Source: Acidovorax sp. (GTDB lineage Bacteria; Pseudomonadota; Gammaproteobacteria; Burkholderiales; Burkholderiaceae_C). From it: 38,844 nt of DNA. The translations under genes were made by a program, and so were the position numbers. Shown in pieces: positions 17,034-24,545 of the stretch. Position 1 is the first letter of the stretch; the number at the start of each line of letters is the position of its first letter. The notes under the pieces are model-generated. The model saw only the letters and a program-made list of their open reading frames with translations, did not search any database and was not told where the DNA came from. The stretch covers positions 1-38,844 of the forward strand of contig SDXZ01000008.1 in assembly GCA_004210805.1 (NCBI GenBank), read 5' to 3'.

Positions 17034-17462
17034 ATGACCCCTACCCAAACCACACCCGAGACCCGCACTGGCGGATGCCATTGCGGCGCTGTCCGCTACG
17101 AAGCGTGGGGCAAGGTATTTAACGCGACGGTCTGCCACTGCACCCTGTGCCGAGGCACCACCGGAGCGCCAGCGGTTGCCTGGTTCAGCGTGGAGGCCAC
17201 GCACTTTCGTTTGACGCGCGGGCAGCCGCAGAGCTACCGGTCCACGCCGCGCGGCAACCGCACGTTTTGCGCCGTCTGCGGCACACAGCTCACCTTCCGT
17301 GAGGACGGGGAAACCGCAATCGACATCACGACAGCCAGCCTGGACGAGCCCGCCGCGGCTGCCGTCGCCCCGCGGGACCAGACGTATGCACGCAGCGCAT
17401 TGCCCTGGATGGACGGCCTGCATGTGTTGCCGCGCATTGCTGCAAGCAGGGACAAGGGGTAA
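17034..17462 (+). CDS. GFA-family (glutathione-dependent formaldehyde-activating-like) protein, 142 aa
   Basis: ATG 17034 with GGAG upstream. The single CENP-V/GFA zinc fold is marked by seven cysteines: GGCHCGAVRYE (Cys15, Cys17), VCHCTLCRG (Cys34, Cys36, Cys39) and FCAVCGTQL (Cys79, Cys82). In this family two zinc ions are bound and glutathione-S-hydroxymethyl adduct formation has been proposed, though most members are uncharacterised. No formaldehyde-oxidation genes (frmA, frmB) are nearby, so a detoxification role is only a family-level guess. The 186 bases before it contain nothing I can interpret. It is followed by the toxin-antitoxin pair in the same direction, but that pair has its own operator. 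Confidence 0.88.
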   Translation: MTPTQTTPETRTGGCHCGAVRYEAWGKVFNATVCHCTLCRGTTGAPAVAWFSVEATHFRLTRGQPQSYRSTPRGNRTFCAVCGTQLTFREDGETAIDITTASLDEPAAAAVAPRDQTYARSALPWMDGLHVLPRIAASRDKG

Positions 17463-17531
17463 TGCCGCGGCCGCCCCCTGACAAGGGCACGTCAGCAGGA
17501 GAAAAAGCCATCCCACTGGCACATCGACGCC

Positions 17532-17554
17532 GATTGGCGCAAAATGCGCCAATC
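17532..17554 (+). promoter_or_regulatory. Operator palindrome of the toxin-antitoxin pair
   Basis: GATTGGCGCA (17532-17541) and TGCGCCAATC (17545-17554) are perfect 10-bp arms around AAA. It directly abuts the ribosome site AGGAG (17555-17559) of the antitoxin gene. This is the expected place for autorepression by a ParD-type antitoxin dimer, and a hairpin here in mRNA could also affect translation. Confidence 0.8.
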
Positions 17555-17565
17555 AGGAGTCCGCC

Positions 17566-17907
17566 ATGCCCGCCACCGCTTTTTCTTCCGTCAAGCTCCC
17601 CGCCCACTTGGTGGAGCAGGCCCGCCAAGCCGCGCAACCGATGCGCCGCTCAGTGGCCAGCCAGATTGAATACTGGGCTACCCTGGGCCAGATCGTCGAA
17701 AACACGGGTCTGAGCGTGCAAGAGGCGCGCAGCGCCATCGAGCAGTACGAGGCCGCTTCTTCCCGTCAGACAGCCCTGGCTGCACCCACCTCAGTAGATT
17801 CCCTCACCGCCCGCCTGCTCGCCGCACAAACGCGCGGCACTCTGGCGCAGCGGGTGCGTGAAGTGGTTCTGGAGAACCAGGCCAAAGCCACCGCCCCTGT
17901 CGCCTGA
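17566..17907 (+). CDS. ParD-like antitoxin, 113 aa
   Basis: ATG 17566, 6 bases after AGGAG. Residues 1-45 fit a ribbon-helix-helix: SSVKLPAHLVEQARQAAQPMRRSVASQIEYWATLG, as in the ParD_like family of type II antitoxins. The SQIEYWA signature is typical. The middle (VQEARSAIEQYEAA) is helical, and the C-terminal tail (LTARLLAAQTRGTLAQRVREVVLENQ) is the likely toxin-binding arm. The gene sits 6 bases before the zeta-like kinase gene and behind a perfect palindrome, the normal order for an autoregulated antitoxin-first operon. That this protein neutralises the kinase is inferred from linkage. Confidence 0.8.
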   Translation: MPATAFSSVKLPAHLVEQARQAAQPMRRSVASQIEYWATLGQIVENTGLSVQEARSAIEQYEAASSRQTALAAPTSVDSLTARLLAAQTRGTLAQRVREVVLENQAKATAPVA

Positions 17908-17913
17908 CGCTGC

Positions 17914-18555
17914 ATGGTGGCCCGCTCACAGCCGACTCGCGCGCCGTTCAGCCCCCGCCCGCCGCCCCGCTGGTTCCACCTGCTGGCCGGCCCGAACGGT
18001 GCGGGCAAATCCACGCTCTACCGCGCCCTGGTCCGCGAAGGCATCCTGGGCCCGCCGATGGAGTTTGTGAACGCCGATCTCTACGAACAGGCGCACCTGC
18101 AGCACATCGCCGACCCCGAAGCCCGATCTGAAGCCGCCCGGCAATGGGCCGACGCGCGCCGCACCGCCCTGCTGCGCGAAGGCGCGGACTTTGCCAGCGA
18201 AACCGTGTTTTCGCACCCCTCCAAGCTGGCCCTGATCGAAGAAGCCCAGCGCTGCGGCTACACAGTGGCGCTATACATCGTCGCGCTGGACGACCCGGCC
18301 CGGCTGTTGCCCCGCGTGGCGCAGCGCGTGCGCGAAGGCGGGCACGCGGTGCCGCCCGAACGAATTCTGGCGCGCTACCCGCGCACCATGGACAACCTCG
18401 CTCAGGCCGTGAAGCAGGCCCATGTGTCGTACCTGTATGACGCAGCAGAGGTCGACGGCACTGGCCCGCAGCTGGTGGCCGTGTGCTCACCGGCTGAGGT
18501 CAATGCGCTGGTACCCCCCCTGCCCGCCTGGGCGCAGCGCCTGCCCGGGAGATAG
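17914..18555 (+). CDS. Zeta-toxin-like P-loop kinase, 213 aa
   Basis: ATG 17914, only 6 bases after the antitoxin stop. Walker A is GPNGAGKST (about residues 26-34). EFVNADLYEQ holds the Asp expected in zeta toxins and NTP kinases (substrate-binding aspartate). FASETVFSHPSKLALIEEA gives the Glu/Thr segment conserved in zeta (ETxF). ALYIVALDDPARLLPRVAQRVREGGHAVPPERILARYPRTMDNL is the lid region with the Arg residues that contact ATP. In the family, UDP-N-acetylglucosamine is phosphorylated, which blocks wall synthesis, and small ParD-paired kinases probably act similarly. The residues needed for activity look intact. No wall-linked genes are nearby. Confidence 0.85.
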   Translation: MVARSQPTRAPFSPRPPPRWFHLLAGPNGAGKSTLYRALVREGILGPPMEFVNADLYEQAHLQHIADPEARSEAARQWADARRTALLREGADFASETVFSHPSKLALIEEAQRCGYTVALYIVALDDPARLLPRVAQRVREGGHAVPPERILARYPRTMDNLAQAVKQAHVSYLYDAAEVDGTGPQLVAVCSPAEVNALVPPLPAWAQRLPGR

Positions 18556-18611
18556 CCCGGCCGCGGCTTGGGGCTTGGGGCAAGCGAATGACCCGCTTCC
18601 CGTCCACTTCT

Positions 18612-18679
18612 CAAATTTTATGCAAAAGTGGCCTCCAGCGCTTGCTTAATAAGCGCTTGTAGCTATATTTTGCATAGCA
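18612..18679. repeat. Dispersed intergenic repeat, copy b
   Basis: Outer pair ATGCAAAA .. TTTTGCAT and inner hairpin AGCGCTT .. AAGCGCT followed by TAGCTATATTTT. It lies in the 208-base gap between the zeta gene and the MarR gene. Same layout as the copies at 1693, 24038 and 33881. Confidence 0.8.
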
Positions 18680-18720
18680 CCGCCCTGTCCTAAAACCCTG
18701 TCAGCGTCACGGTCGCAAAC

Positions 18721-18753
18721 TAATTGCCAAGACAATCATTGTCTAGTCAATTA
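18721..18753. promoter_or_regulatory. 33-bp MarR operator covering the efflux promoter
   Basis: A near-perfect dyad: TAATTG (18721-18726) with CAATTA (18748-18753), and inner AGACAAT (18730-18736) with ATTGTCT (18738-18744), with only two mismatched pairs. A possible -35 TTGCCA (18724-18729) and -10 TCAATT (18747-18752), 17 bases apart, lie inside it. The MarR start codon follows 11 bases after the dyad. This is a strong candidate for autorepression by the MarR protein. Confidence 0.78.
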
Positions 18754-18763
18754 AATTTGCCGC

Positions 18764-19282
18764 ATGACGTCTGACATCTCTAAGCCTTCCCAGCCCGGCC
18801 CCGGTTTCTACAGCGCTGGCCAGCTTCAGCCTGAAAACAGCGTGGGCTACCTGATGCGCAAGGTGATGTCGTCCATCCGAACCCAGGCCGATGCGCAACT
18901 CGCGTCTCACGACCTGACTTACGCACAGTGGCTGCCGCTGTTCAAGCTCTCGCTGCGCGACAACTGTACGGTGGCCGGCCTGGCGCGCGACCTGGAGACA
19001 GATCCGGCCTCAATGACCCGCTCGCTCGACCGCATGGAAGCCAAAGGCCTCGTGGTGCGCGAACGCTCCACCGTTGACCGCCGCGTGGTGCAGCTCAAGC
19101 TCACCGCCGAAGGCCAGCGCATTGCCGCGCTGGTGCCGCCGGTGCTGGCCGATGTGCTCAACGGCCACTTGAGCGATTTCACCCACGACGAGTGGCAACT
19201 GCTGCTGTCCCTGCTGCGCCGCATGCTGGTGAACGGCAAAGCCGCAGCGCTGCCTTCGGCGTCTCCACCGTCCGTGCCCTGA
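18764..19282 (+). CDS. MarR-family repressor of the efflux operon, 172 aa
   Basis: ATG 18764, no visible Shine-Dalgarno; the promoter prediction leaves a very short leader, so it may be leaderless. The winged helix-turn-helix spans about residues 50-115: YAQWLPLFKLSLRDNCTVAGLARDLETDPASMTRSLDRMEAKGLVVRERSTVDRRVVQLKLTAEG, with the typical DRR wing. Helices at both ends (SVGYLMRKVMSSIRTQAD and HDEWQLLLSLLRRMLV) make the dimer. EmrR/MprA-type repressors are released by lipophilic drugs or phenolics. It heads the OMF-EmrA-EmrB gene set, with 83 bases to the OMF start, and the dyad at 18721-18753 covers its promoter. Confidence 0.92.
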   Translation: MTSDISKPSQPGPGFYSAGQLQPENSVGYLMRKVMSSIRTQADAQLASHDLTYAQWLPLFKLSLRDNCTVAGLARDLETDPASMTRSLDRMEAKGLVVRERSTVDRRVVQLKLTAEGQRIAALVPPVLADVLNGHLSDFTHDEWQLLLSLLRRMLVNGKAAALPSASPPSVP

Positions 19283-19365
19283 CACCACCGGCCCTGTCCA
19301 CGCCGCCCGTTTCCGCGCTCCCTTTCCTCCTCCACACAACACCCAAAACCACTCTGGAGAACCCC

Positions 19366-20820
19366 GTGAACGTCACTTCACCTCTGCCCTCGATCCGCTC
19401 GGCCGTGGCGGCGCACTTTGCCGTGTCGGCGCTCGCCCTGGCCGCCGCGATCCTCCTGGTCGGCTGCGCCAGCCCCGGCGCGCCGCACACGCCGCTCGCA
19501 CAGACGACGCCCGCAGCGGTGGGCCTGCGCACCGCCGCCACCGAAACCGCCGCCCCCTCGCAGTGGTGGATCGCGCTGGGCGACCCGCAGCTCAACACCT
19601 TAATCGACCAGGCACTGCAAGGCAGCCCCAGTCTGGCCGTGAGCCGCGCGCGCCTGGAGCAAGCCGTAGCGCTCTCGCAGGTGCGCGAGGCCGCCAATGG
19701 CGTGCAGGCCAACCTGGGCGTCGATGTCACGCGCCAGCGCTACACCGCCAACGGCCTGGTGCCTGCGCCCATCGCCGGCAACACCTACAACAGCGGCACC
19801 GTGCAGGCCACGCTGAGCTGGTCGCCCGACTTTTTTGGCCAACATGCCGCCGAGCTGCAGGCCGCCCTGGGCCAGGCCCGCGCCGCGCAGGCCGATGCGG
19901 CCGCCGCTGCAAATACCCTGGCCGCCCAGGTGGGCCGCAGCTACGTGGCCCTGGCCCGGTTGGTGGGCCAGCGCGACGTGGCCGCCCGGGCGCTGGCGCA
20001 GCGTGAGGAGCAACAACGCCTGACGCAGGAGCGCACGGCCGCGGGCCTCGACAGCCAGGTCGAGTTGACCCAGGCCCAGGCCGCCGTGCCCGATGCGCGC
20101 ACCCAGATCGAGGCGCTGGACGAACAAATCACCCTGGCCCGCCGGCAGATTGCCGTGCTCACCGGCCAGGCCCCCGACGCCCTGACCGCCCTCACCCCGC
20201 AGCTGGCCCGCCTGCAGCCCACGGCCGTGCCCGAGGTGCTGGGCGCCGATCTGCTGGGTCGCCGCCCCGACGTGGTGGCAGCGCGCTGGCGCGTAGAGGC
20301 CGCCACCCAAGGCGTGAAAGTCGCACGCACGGAGTTCTATCCCAACATCAACATCGCCGCGTTCATTGGCCTGAACTCGCTGGGCCTGGACAACCTGTTC
20401 AACGCCGGCTCGCGTCAGATGGGCGTGACGCCCGCTCTACGTCTGCCCATCTTTGACGGCGGCCGGCTGCGCGCGCAACTGGGCGGACGCCAGGCCGAGC
20501 TGGACGCGGCCATCGCCCAATACAACGGCGTGGTGCTCGATGCCGTGAAGGAAGCCGGCGACGCGATGGCCTCCATCCAGTCGCTCACCCGCCAGCAAGC
20601 CCTGCAGGACGACGCCGTGGCCAGCGCCGAGAAGGCCTACCGCTTTGCGCAGGAGCGCTACCGCGCGGGGCTGGGCAACTACCTGGTGGTGCTCTCCACC
20701 GAAAGCCAGGTGCTCGCCCAGCGTCGCCTGGCCGTCGACCTGCGTGCGCGCCAGCTCGACACCCGCCTGCAGCTGATGAAGGCGCTGGGCGGCGGCTGGA
20801 CGGATGACACGGCGGCATGA
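19366..20820 (+). CDS. NodT-type outer-membrane efflux lipoprotein, 484 aa
   Basis: GTG 19366 preceded by GGAGA, giving MNVTSPLPSIRSAVAAHF. An in-frame start further upstream would overlap the MarR gene. The lipobox LVGC (Cys34) predicts an outer-membrane lipoprotein. Two TolC-like repeats follow: WWIALGDPQLNTLIDQAL, SPSLAVSRARLEQAVALSQV, LSWSPDFFGQHAAELQAAL, LLGRRPDVVAARWRVEAATQGVKVARTEFYPNINIAAFIGL and LPIFDGGRLRAQL. These make a trimeric beta-barrel/alpha-barrel channel. It works with the EmrA/EmrB-like pair downstream to expel drugs from the cell. The gene order MarR-OMF-EmrA-EmrB supports one operon, although 184 bases with a repeat separate it from emrA. Confidence 0.92.
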   Translation: MNVTSPLPSIRSAVAAHFAVSALALAAAILLVGCASPGAPHTPLAQTTPAAVGLRTAATETAAPSQWWIALGDPQLNTLIDQALQGSPSLAVSRARLEQAVALSQVREAANGVQANLGVDVTRQRYTANGLVPAPIAGNTYNSGTVQATLSWSPDFFGQHAAELQAALGQARAAQADAAAAANTLAAQVGRSYVALARLVGQRDVAARALAQREEQQRLTQERTAAGLDSQVELTQAQAAVPDARTQIEALDEQITLARRQIAVLTGQAPDALTALTPQLARLQPTAVPEVLGADLLGRRPDVVAARWRVEAATQGVKVARTEFYPNINIAAFIGLNSLGLDNLFNAGSRQMGVTPALRLPIFDGGRLRAQLGGRQAELDAAIAQYNGVVLDAVKEAGDAMASIQSLTRQQALQDDAVASAEKAYRFAQERYRAGLGNYLVVLSTESQVLAQRRLAVDLRARQLDTRLQLMKALGGGWTDDTAA

Positions 20821-20821
20821 G

Positions 20822-20912
20822 ACACCCCCTGAGCCGCTTCGCGTCTTCCCCCTCTCTCGCTTCGCGGGAGGGGAACGCACCCGGTGGCCTGGCAAAGCCA
20901 GTTCCACGGGTG
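20822..20912. repeat. REP-like hairpin sequence inside the efflux operon
   Basis: In the 184-base gap between the OMF and EmrA genes. CCCCTC (20849-20854) pairs with GAGGGG (20868-20873). A second, larger stem-loop (20878-20912) has arms CACCCGGTGGCCTGGC and GCCAGTTCCACGGGTG over AAA. Sequence of the type GCTTCGCG..CCCTCTCTCGC..GGGAGGGG is a style I associate with repeated intergenic sequence in this family. It could reduce read-through or stabilise the upstream mRNA. Confidence 0.55.
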
Positions 20913-21004
20913 CACTGGCCTCGGCCGCGCCAGTTGCGTAAGTAGCCGATAAGGCCCGGCCCGATCAAAAACACATAACAACGCATTCCTGAAAGACCAC
21001 TGCC

Positions 21005-22348
21005 ATGAGCGAATCTCTCAACGCCAATCCAGCCAACCAAACCAACCCTGCCCGCCGCCGCGGCCTGACCGTGATCGCCGCGGCCGTGGCGATTACCGCC
21101 GTCGCCTGGGGTGGCTGGCACTGGGCCAATGGCCGCCACATGGAAACCACCGACAACGCCTACGTGGCCGGCAACGTGGTGCAGATCACGCCCCAGGTGG
21201 GCGGCACGGTGGTGTCCATCGGCGCGGACGACACCGACTATGTGAAGGCCGGCCAGCTGCTGGTCAAGCTCGACCCCGCCGACGCCCGCGTGGCGCTGGA
21301 GCAGGCCGAAGCCCAGTTGGCGCAGGCGGTGCGCGAAGTGCGCACGCTGTTCGCCAACAACTCCACGCTGAAGGCCCAGGTCAGCCTGCGCAGCGCCGAC
21401 CTGGCCCGCGCCCAGGCCGAAGCCGCACGCCTGCAGGACGACGTGAACCGCCGTGCCCCGCTGATGGCCAGCGGCGCCGTGGGCAAGGAAGAGTTCCAGC
21501 ACGCCACCGCCCAGGTCACCGCTGCCAAGAGCACTGTGGCCGCCGCGCAGTCGGCCGTGGTGGCCGCGCAAGAGCAACTGGCCGCCAGCCAGACGCAGAC
21601 CGAAGGCACCTCCATCGAGCAGCACCCCAACGTGCAACGCGCCTCGGCCCGCGTGCGCGAGGCCTACCTGGCCGTGCAGCGCGCCCAACTGGTCGCGCCG
21701 CTGGACGGCCACGTCGCCAAGCGCGGCGTGCAGGTGGGCCAGCGCGTGCAGGCGGGCGCACCGCTGATGACGCTGGTGGCCTTGAACGATTTGTGGGTGG
21801 ACGCGAACTTCAAGGAAAGCCAGCTGCAGAGCCTGCGCATCGGCCAACCCGCCGAGCTGGAAGCCGACGTGTACGGCACCAAGGTCAAGTACCACGGCAC
21901 CGTGACCGGCCTGGGTGCCGGCACCGGCGCAGCGTTTGCGCTGCTGCCCGCGCAGAACGCCACCGGCAACTGGATCAAGGTGGTGCAGCGCGTGCCCGTG
22001 CGCATTGCGCTCGACGCCAAGCAAGTGGCGGAGCACCCGCTGCGCGTGGGCCTGTCGATGGAGGTCAAGGTGGACACCGCCGACCAGAGCGGCAAGACCC
22101 TGGCCGACACGCAGCGCTCTGCCCCCGTGGCGGCCACTGCCGTGTTCGACCAGCAGTTCAAGGCCGCAGACGATGAAGTGGCGCAGATCATTGCCGCCAA
22201 CCTGGGCCGCAGCAAGGCCGCCGCCACCGTGGCATCGCCCAAGGTAGGCAGTGCCGATGCCAAGGCCGGCACTGCTGCTGCAGCAGCCACCGTCAATAAG
22301 CACGCATCAGCGCCCGTGGCCTCCCTGCGGTCGCCTGCGGTGCACTAA
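21005..22348 (+). CDS. emrA: EmrA-like membrane fusion protein, 447 aa
   Basis: ATG 21005. Residues about 20-37 form one membrane anchor (GLTVIAAAVAITAVAWGG), then METTDNAYVAGNVVQITPQVGGTVVSIGADDTDYVKAGQLLVKLDPADA (barrel and half lipoyl domain). A long coiled-coil hairpin (about 95-205, Ala/Gln-rich) and the second lipoyl/beta-barrel part follow (LVAPLDGHVAKRGVQVGQRVQAG, LNDLWVDANFKESQLQSLRIGQPAELEADVYG). It bridges the inner-membrane EmrB and the outer-membrane channel. The C-terminal about 80 residues (after VDTADQSGKT) are an extension rich in Ala, not seen in E. coli EmrA. emrB starts 16 bases after its stop. Confidence 0.92.
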   Translation: MSESLNANPANQTNPARRRGLTVIAAAVAITAVAWGGWHWANGRHMETTDNAYVAGNVVQITPQVGGTVVSIGADDTDYVKAGQLLVKLDPADARVALEQAEAQLAQAVREVRTLFANNSTLKAQVSLRSADLARAQAEAARLQDDVNRRAPLMASGAVGKEEFQHATAQVTAAKSTVAAAQSAVVAAQEQLAASQTQTEGTSIEQHPNVQRASARVREAYLAVQRAQLVAPLDGHVAKRGVQVGQRVQAGAPLMTLVALNDLWVDANFKESQLQSLRIGQPAELEADVYGTKVKYHGTVTGLGAGTGAAFALLPAQNATGNWIKVVQRVPVRIALDAKQVAEHPLRVGLSMEVKVDTADQSGKTLADTQRSAPVAATAVFDQQFKAADDEVAQIIAANLGRSKAAATVASPKVGSADAKAGTAAAAATVNKHASAPVASLRSPAVH

Positions 22349-22363
22349 TCCAAGGCTTGTTGC

Positions 22364-24010
22364 ATGAGCACCGCCAACCCCACCGCAGACCAGGGCGCCA
22401 CACCGGCGCCTGCTGCGCCAGCCCCCGCATCCGCTGCTGGGCCGTCAGTCCCACCCGGGCCACCAGGCGCCTATCCCCCGCTGCAGGGTACCGCCTTGCT
22501 GCTGGGCACACTGTCGCTGTCGCTGGCCACGTTCATGAACGTGCTGGATTCGTCCATCGCCAACGTCTCCATTCCCGCTATCGCCGGCGACCTGGGTGTG
22601 AGCCCCGGCCAAGGCACCTGGGTGATCACCAGCTTTGGCGTGGCCAACGCCATCTCGGTACCGCTCACGGGCTGGCTCACGCAGCGCTTTGGCGCGGTGC
22701 GCCTGTTCACCATGAGCGTGCTGCTGTTTGTGCTCACGTCCTGGCTGTGCGGCTTTGCGTCGTCGCTGGAGATGCTGGTGTTCTTCCGCGTGCTGCAGGG
22801 CCTGGTGGCCGGGCCCATGATCCCGCTCAGCCAGACGCTGCTGCTGGCCAGCTACCCCAAGGCCTTGGCGGGCACCGCCCTCGCGTTATGGGGGGTGACC
22901 ACGCTGGTGGCGCCCGTGGTCGGGCCGCTGTTGGGGGGGTGGATCACCGACAACATCTCGTGGCCGTGGATCTTCTACATCAACGTTCCCGTCGGGCTGT
23001 TCGCCGGGCTGCTCACCTGGGGCGTGTACCGCAAGCGCGAGACGCCCATCCGCAAGCTGCCCATCGACACAGTGGGGCTGAGTCTTCTGGTGCTGTGGGT
23101 GGGCGCGCTGCAGCTCATGCTCGACAAGGGCAAGGAGCTTGACTGGTTCGCCTCCGGCGAGATCATCATCATGGCCGTAGTCGCCGTGGTCGCGTTCGCG
23201 GTGTTCCTGGTGTGGGAGCTGACCGAAAAGCACCCTGTGGTGGACCTCAAGCTCTTTAAAGGCCGCAACTTCACCTTCGGCGCGTTGGCGCTGTCGGTGG
23301 CGTATGCGCTGTTCTTTGGCAACGTGGTGCTGCTGCCGCTGTGGCTGCAGCAGTGGATGGGCTACACCGCCACCTCGGCCGGCATGGCGCTGGCACCGGT
23401 GGGCGTGTTCGCCATTTTGCTCACCCCGCTGGTGGGCAAGAAGGTGGGCCAGTGGGACCCGCGCCGCATGGCCACGGGTGCGTTCATCGTGTTCAGCACG
23501 GTGCTGTGGATGCGCTCGCAGTTCACGGTGCAGACGGACTTCATCCACATCCTGATCCCCACGCTGTTGCAGGGGGCGGCCATGGCGTTCTTCTTCATCC
23601 CGCTGACGACGCTGACGCTGGCGGGCATTGCGCCCGAGCGCATTCCGGCCGCTGCAGGCCTGTCCAACTTTGTGCGGATCACCGCCGGGGCCATGGGCAC
23701 GTCGATTGCCACCACGCTGTGGGAAAGCCGCGCCGCCATGCACCACGCGCACCTGACCGAAGGGCTGGTGCAAGGCCAGGGGGTGTTTGCGCAAACGCTC
23801 GACAGCCTGACTGCGACCGGCCTTACGCAACTGCAGGCGCTGGCGCAGGTCAACCGGCTCATCGACCAGCAAGCCTTCACGCGGGCGGCCGATGACATCT
23901 TTCTCGGGTCGGCGGGCTTGTTTCTGTTGCTGATCGGGTTGATCTGGCTGACCAAGCGGCCGACACAGGGAGGAAGCTCGGGCGGCGCGGACGCCAGCGG
24001 GGCGCATTGA
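22364..24010 (+). CDS. emrB: EmrB/QacA-type (DHA2) multidrug MFS transporter, 548 aa
   Basis: ATG 22364, 16 bases after emrA. A Pro/Ala-rich cytoplasmic N terminus (1-40) is followed by about 14 membrane helices. Typical DHA2 motifs are TFMNVLDSSIANVSIPAIAGDLG (motif D1 in helix 1), GWLTQRFGAVRLF (motif A), FFRVLQGLVAGPMIPLSQ (motif B) and WGVTTLVAPVVGPLLGGWITDNISWPWIFYINVPVGL (motif C). Drug/proton antiport across the inner membrane is the family function, with uncouplers, fatty acids or aromatic toxins as possible substrates. With emrA and the OMF it forms a tripartite pump under the MarR gene. A dispersed repeat follows its stop and may help stop transcription. Confidence 0.95.
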   Translation: MSTANPTADQGATPAPAAPAPASAAGPSVPPGPPGAYPPLQGTALLLGTLSLSLATFMNVLDSSIANVSIPAIAGDLGVSPGQGTWVITSFGVANAISVPLTGWLTQRFGAVRLFTMSVLLFVLTSWLCGFASSLEMLVFFRVLQGLVAGPMIPLSQTLLLASYPKALAGTALALWGVTTLVAPVVGPLLGGWITDNISWPWIFYINVPVGLFAGLLTWGVYRKRETPIRKLPIDTVGLSLLVLWVGALQLMLDKGKELDWFASGEIIIMAVVAVVAFAVFLVWELTEKHPVVDLKLFKGRNFTFGALALSVAYALFFGNVVLLPLWLQQWMGYTATSAGMALAPVGVFAILLTPLVGKKVGQWDPRRMATGAFIVFSTVLWMRSQFTVQTDFIHILIPTLLQGAAMAFFFIPLTTLTLAGIAPERIPAAAGLSNFVRITAGAMGTSIATTLWESRAAMHHAHLTEGLVQGQGVFAQTLDSLTATGLTQLQALAQVNRLIDQQAFTRAADDIFLGSAGLFLLLIGLIWLTKRPTQGGSSGGADASGAH

Positions 24011-24037
24011 CGGCCGCAGCTACCGACATGGGATGCG

Positions 24038-24105
24038 AAAAATTGAGTGAAAAACGGCCCCAGCGCTTGATCCATAAGCGCTGATAGCTATATTTTTTAT
24101 AGCAA
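24038..24105. repeat. Dispersed intergenic repeat, copy c
   Basis: 28 bases after the emrB stop. The inner hairpin is perfect (AGCGCTT at 24062-24068, AAGCGCT at 24076-24082), followed by GATAGCTATATTTTTTATAGCAA. With its T-rich tail this copy could act as a terminator of the efflux operon. Confidence 0.8.
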
Positions 24106-24249
24106 CCTCGCTTGGAGTGGCGCGCTGCCGCGCGGGCTCCCACAGGCCGCGTCGGAAAAGGCTGACCCCCGTGTGAGCGCAGCACCTGCGAGAGCGCCGC
24201 GGTGCAGCCCAAACAATCCACTCACCGCAACCAACAACAAGGAACCACC

Positions 24250-24408
24250 ATGTCGCTCTCCCTGATTCTGCTGATCGTCCTCATCCTCATCCTGGTCGGC
24301 GCCCTGCCAACCTGGGGCCACAGCCGCTCGTGGGGCTACGGACCCAGTGGCGGGATTGGCTTGGTGGTGCTGATCCTGGTGGTCCTCCTGCTCATGGGCA
24401 GAATATGA
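24250..24408 (+). CDS. DUF3309-type small membrane protein, 52 aa
   Basis: ATG 24250 with AAGGA 7 bases upstream. It has two hydrophobic stretches, SLILLIVLILILVGALPTW and GLVVLILVVLLLMG, joined by GHSRSWGYGPSGGIG. This arrangement (two short helices with a central Gly/Trp/Tyr loop and a Pro-Trp before it) is typical of the DUF3309 family of tiny bacterial membrane proteins, which are often stress-induced and of unknown function. It lies alone before a bidirectional terminator. Short, but the motif and ribosome site support it as a real gene. Confidence 0.87.
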   Translation: MSLSLILLIVLILILVGALPTWGHSRSWGYGPSGGIGLVVLILVVLLLMGRI

Positions 24409-24480
24409 CGCCCTGATGGGATGGCAGTAGGAGGTACTCGCAGCCAGCTGCTGAGCTCTCTTCTTCCGTCACCCACAAAA

Positions 24481-24507
24481 AGCGGCCCTTCGGGGCCGCT
24501 TTTTTTT
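24481..24507. terminator. Bidirectional intrinsic terminator
   Basis: AGCGGCCC (24481-24488) and GGGCCGCT (24493-24500) form a perfect stem over TTCG. There is a T-run on the plus side (24500-24507) and an A-run before it (24477-24481), so it can end both the DUF3309 gene and the convergent EF-hand gene. Confidence 0.9.
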
Positions 24508-24545
24508 GCCTGTGTGCAACGTGTTCGGTGCGAGCGCTGAGCCCT

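Noticed and set aside
20585..22303. Long minus-strand open frame (572 codons) over emrA
   Set aside because: Antisense shadow of the OMF and emrA genes, with His/Gly/Leu-rich nonsense sequence.
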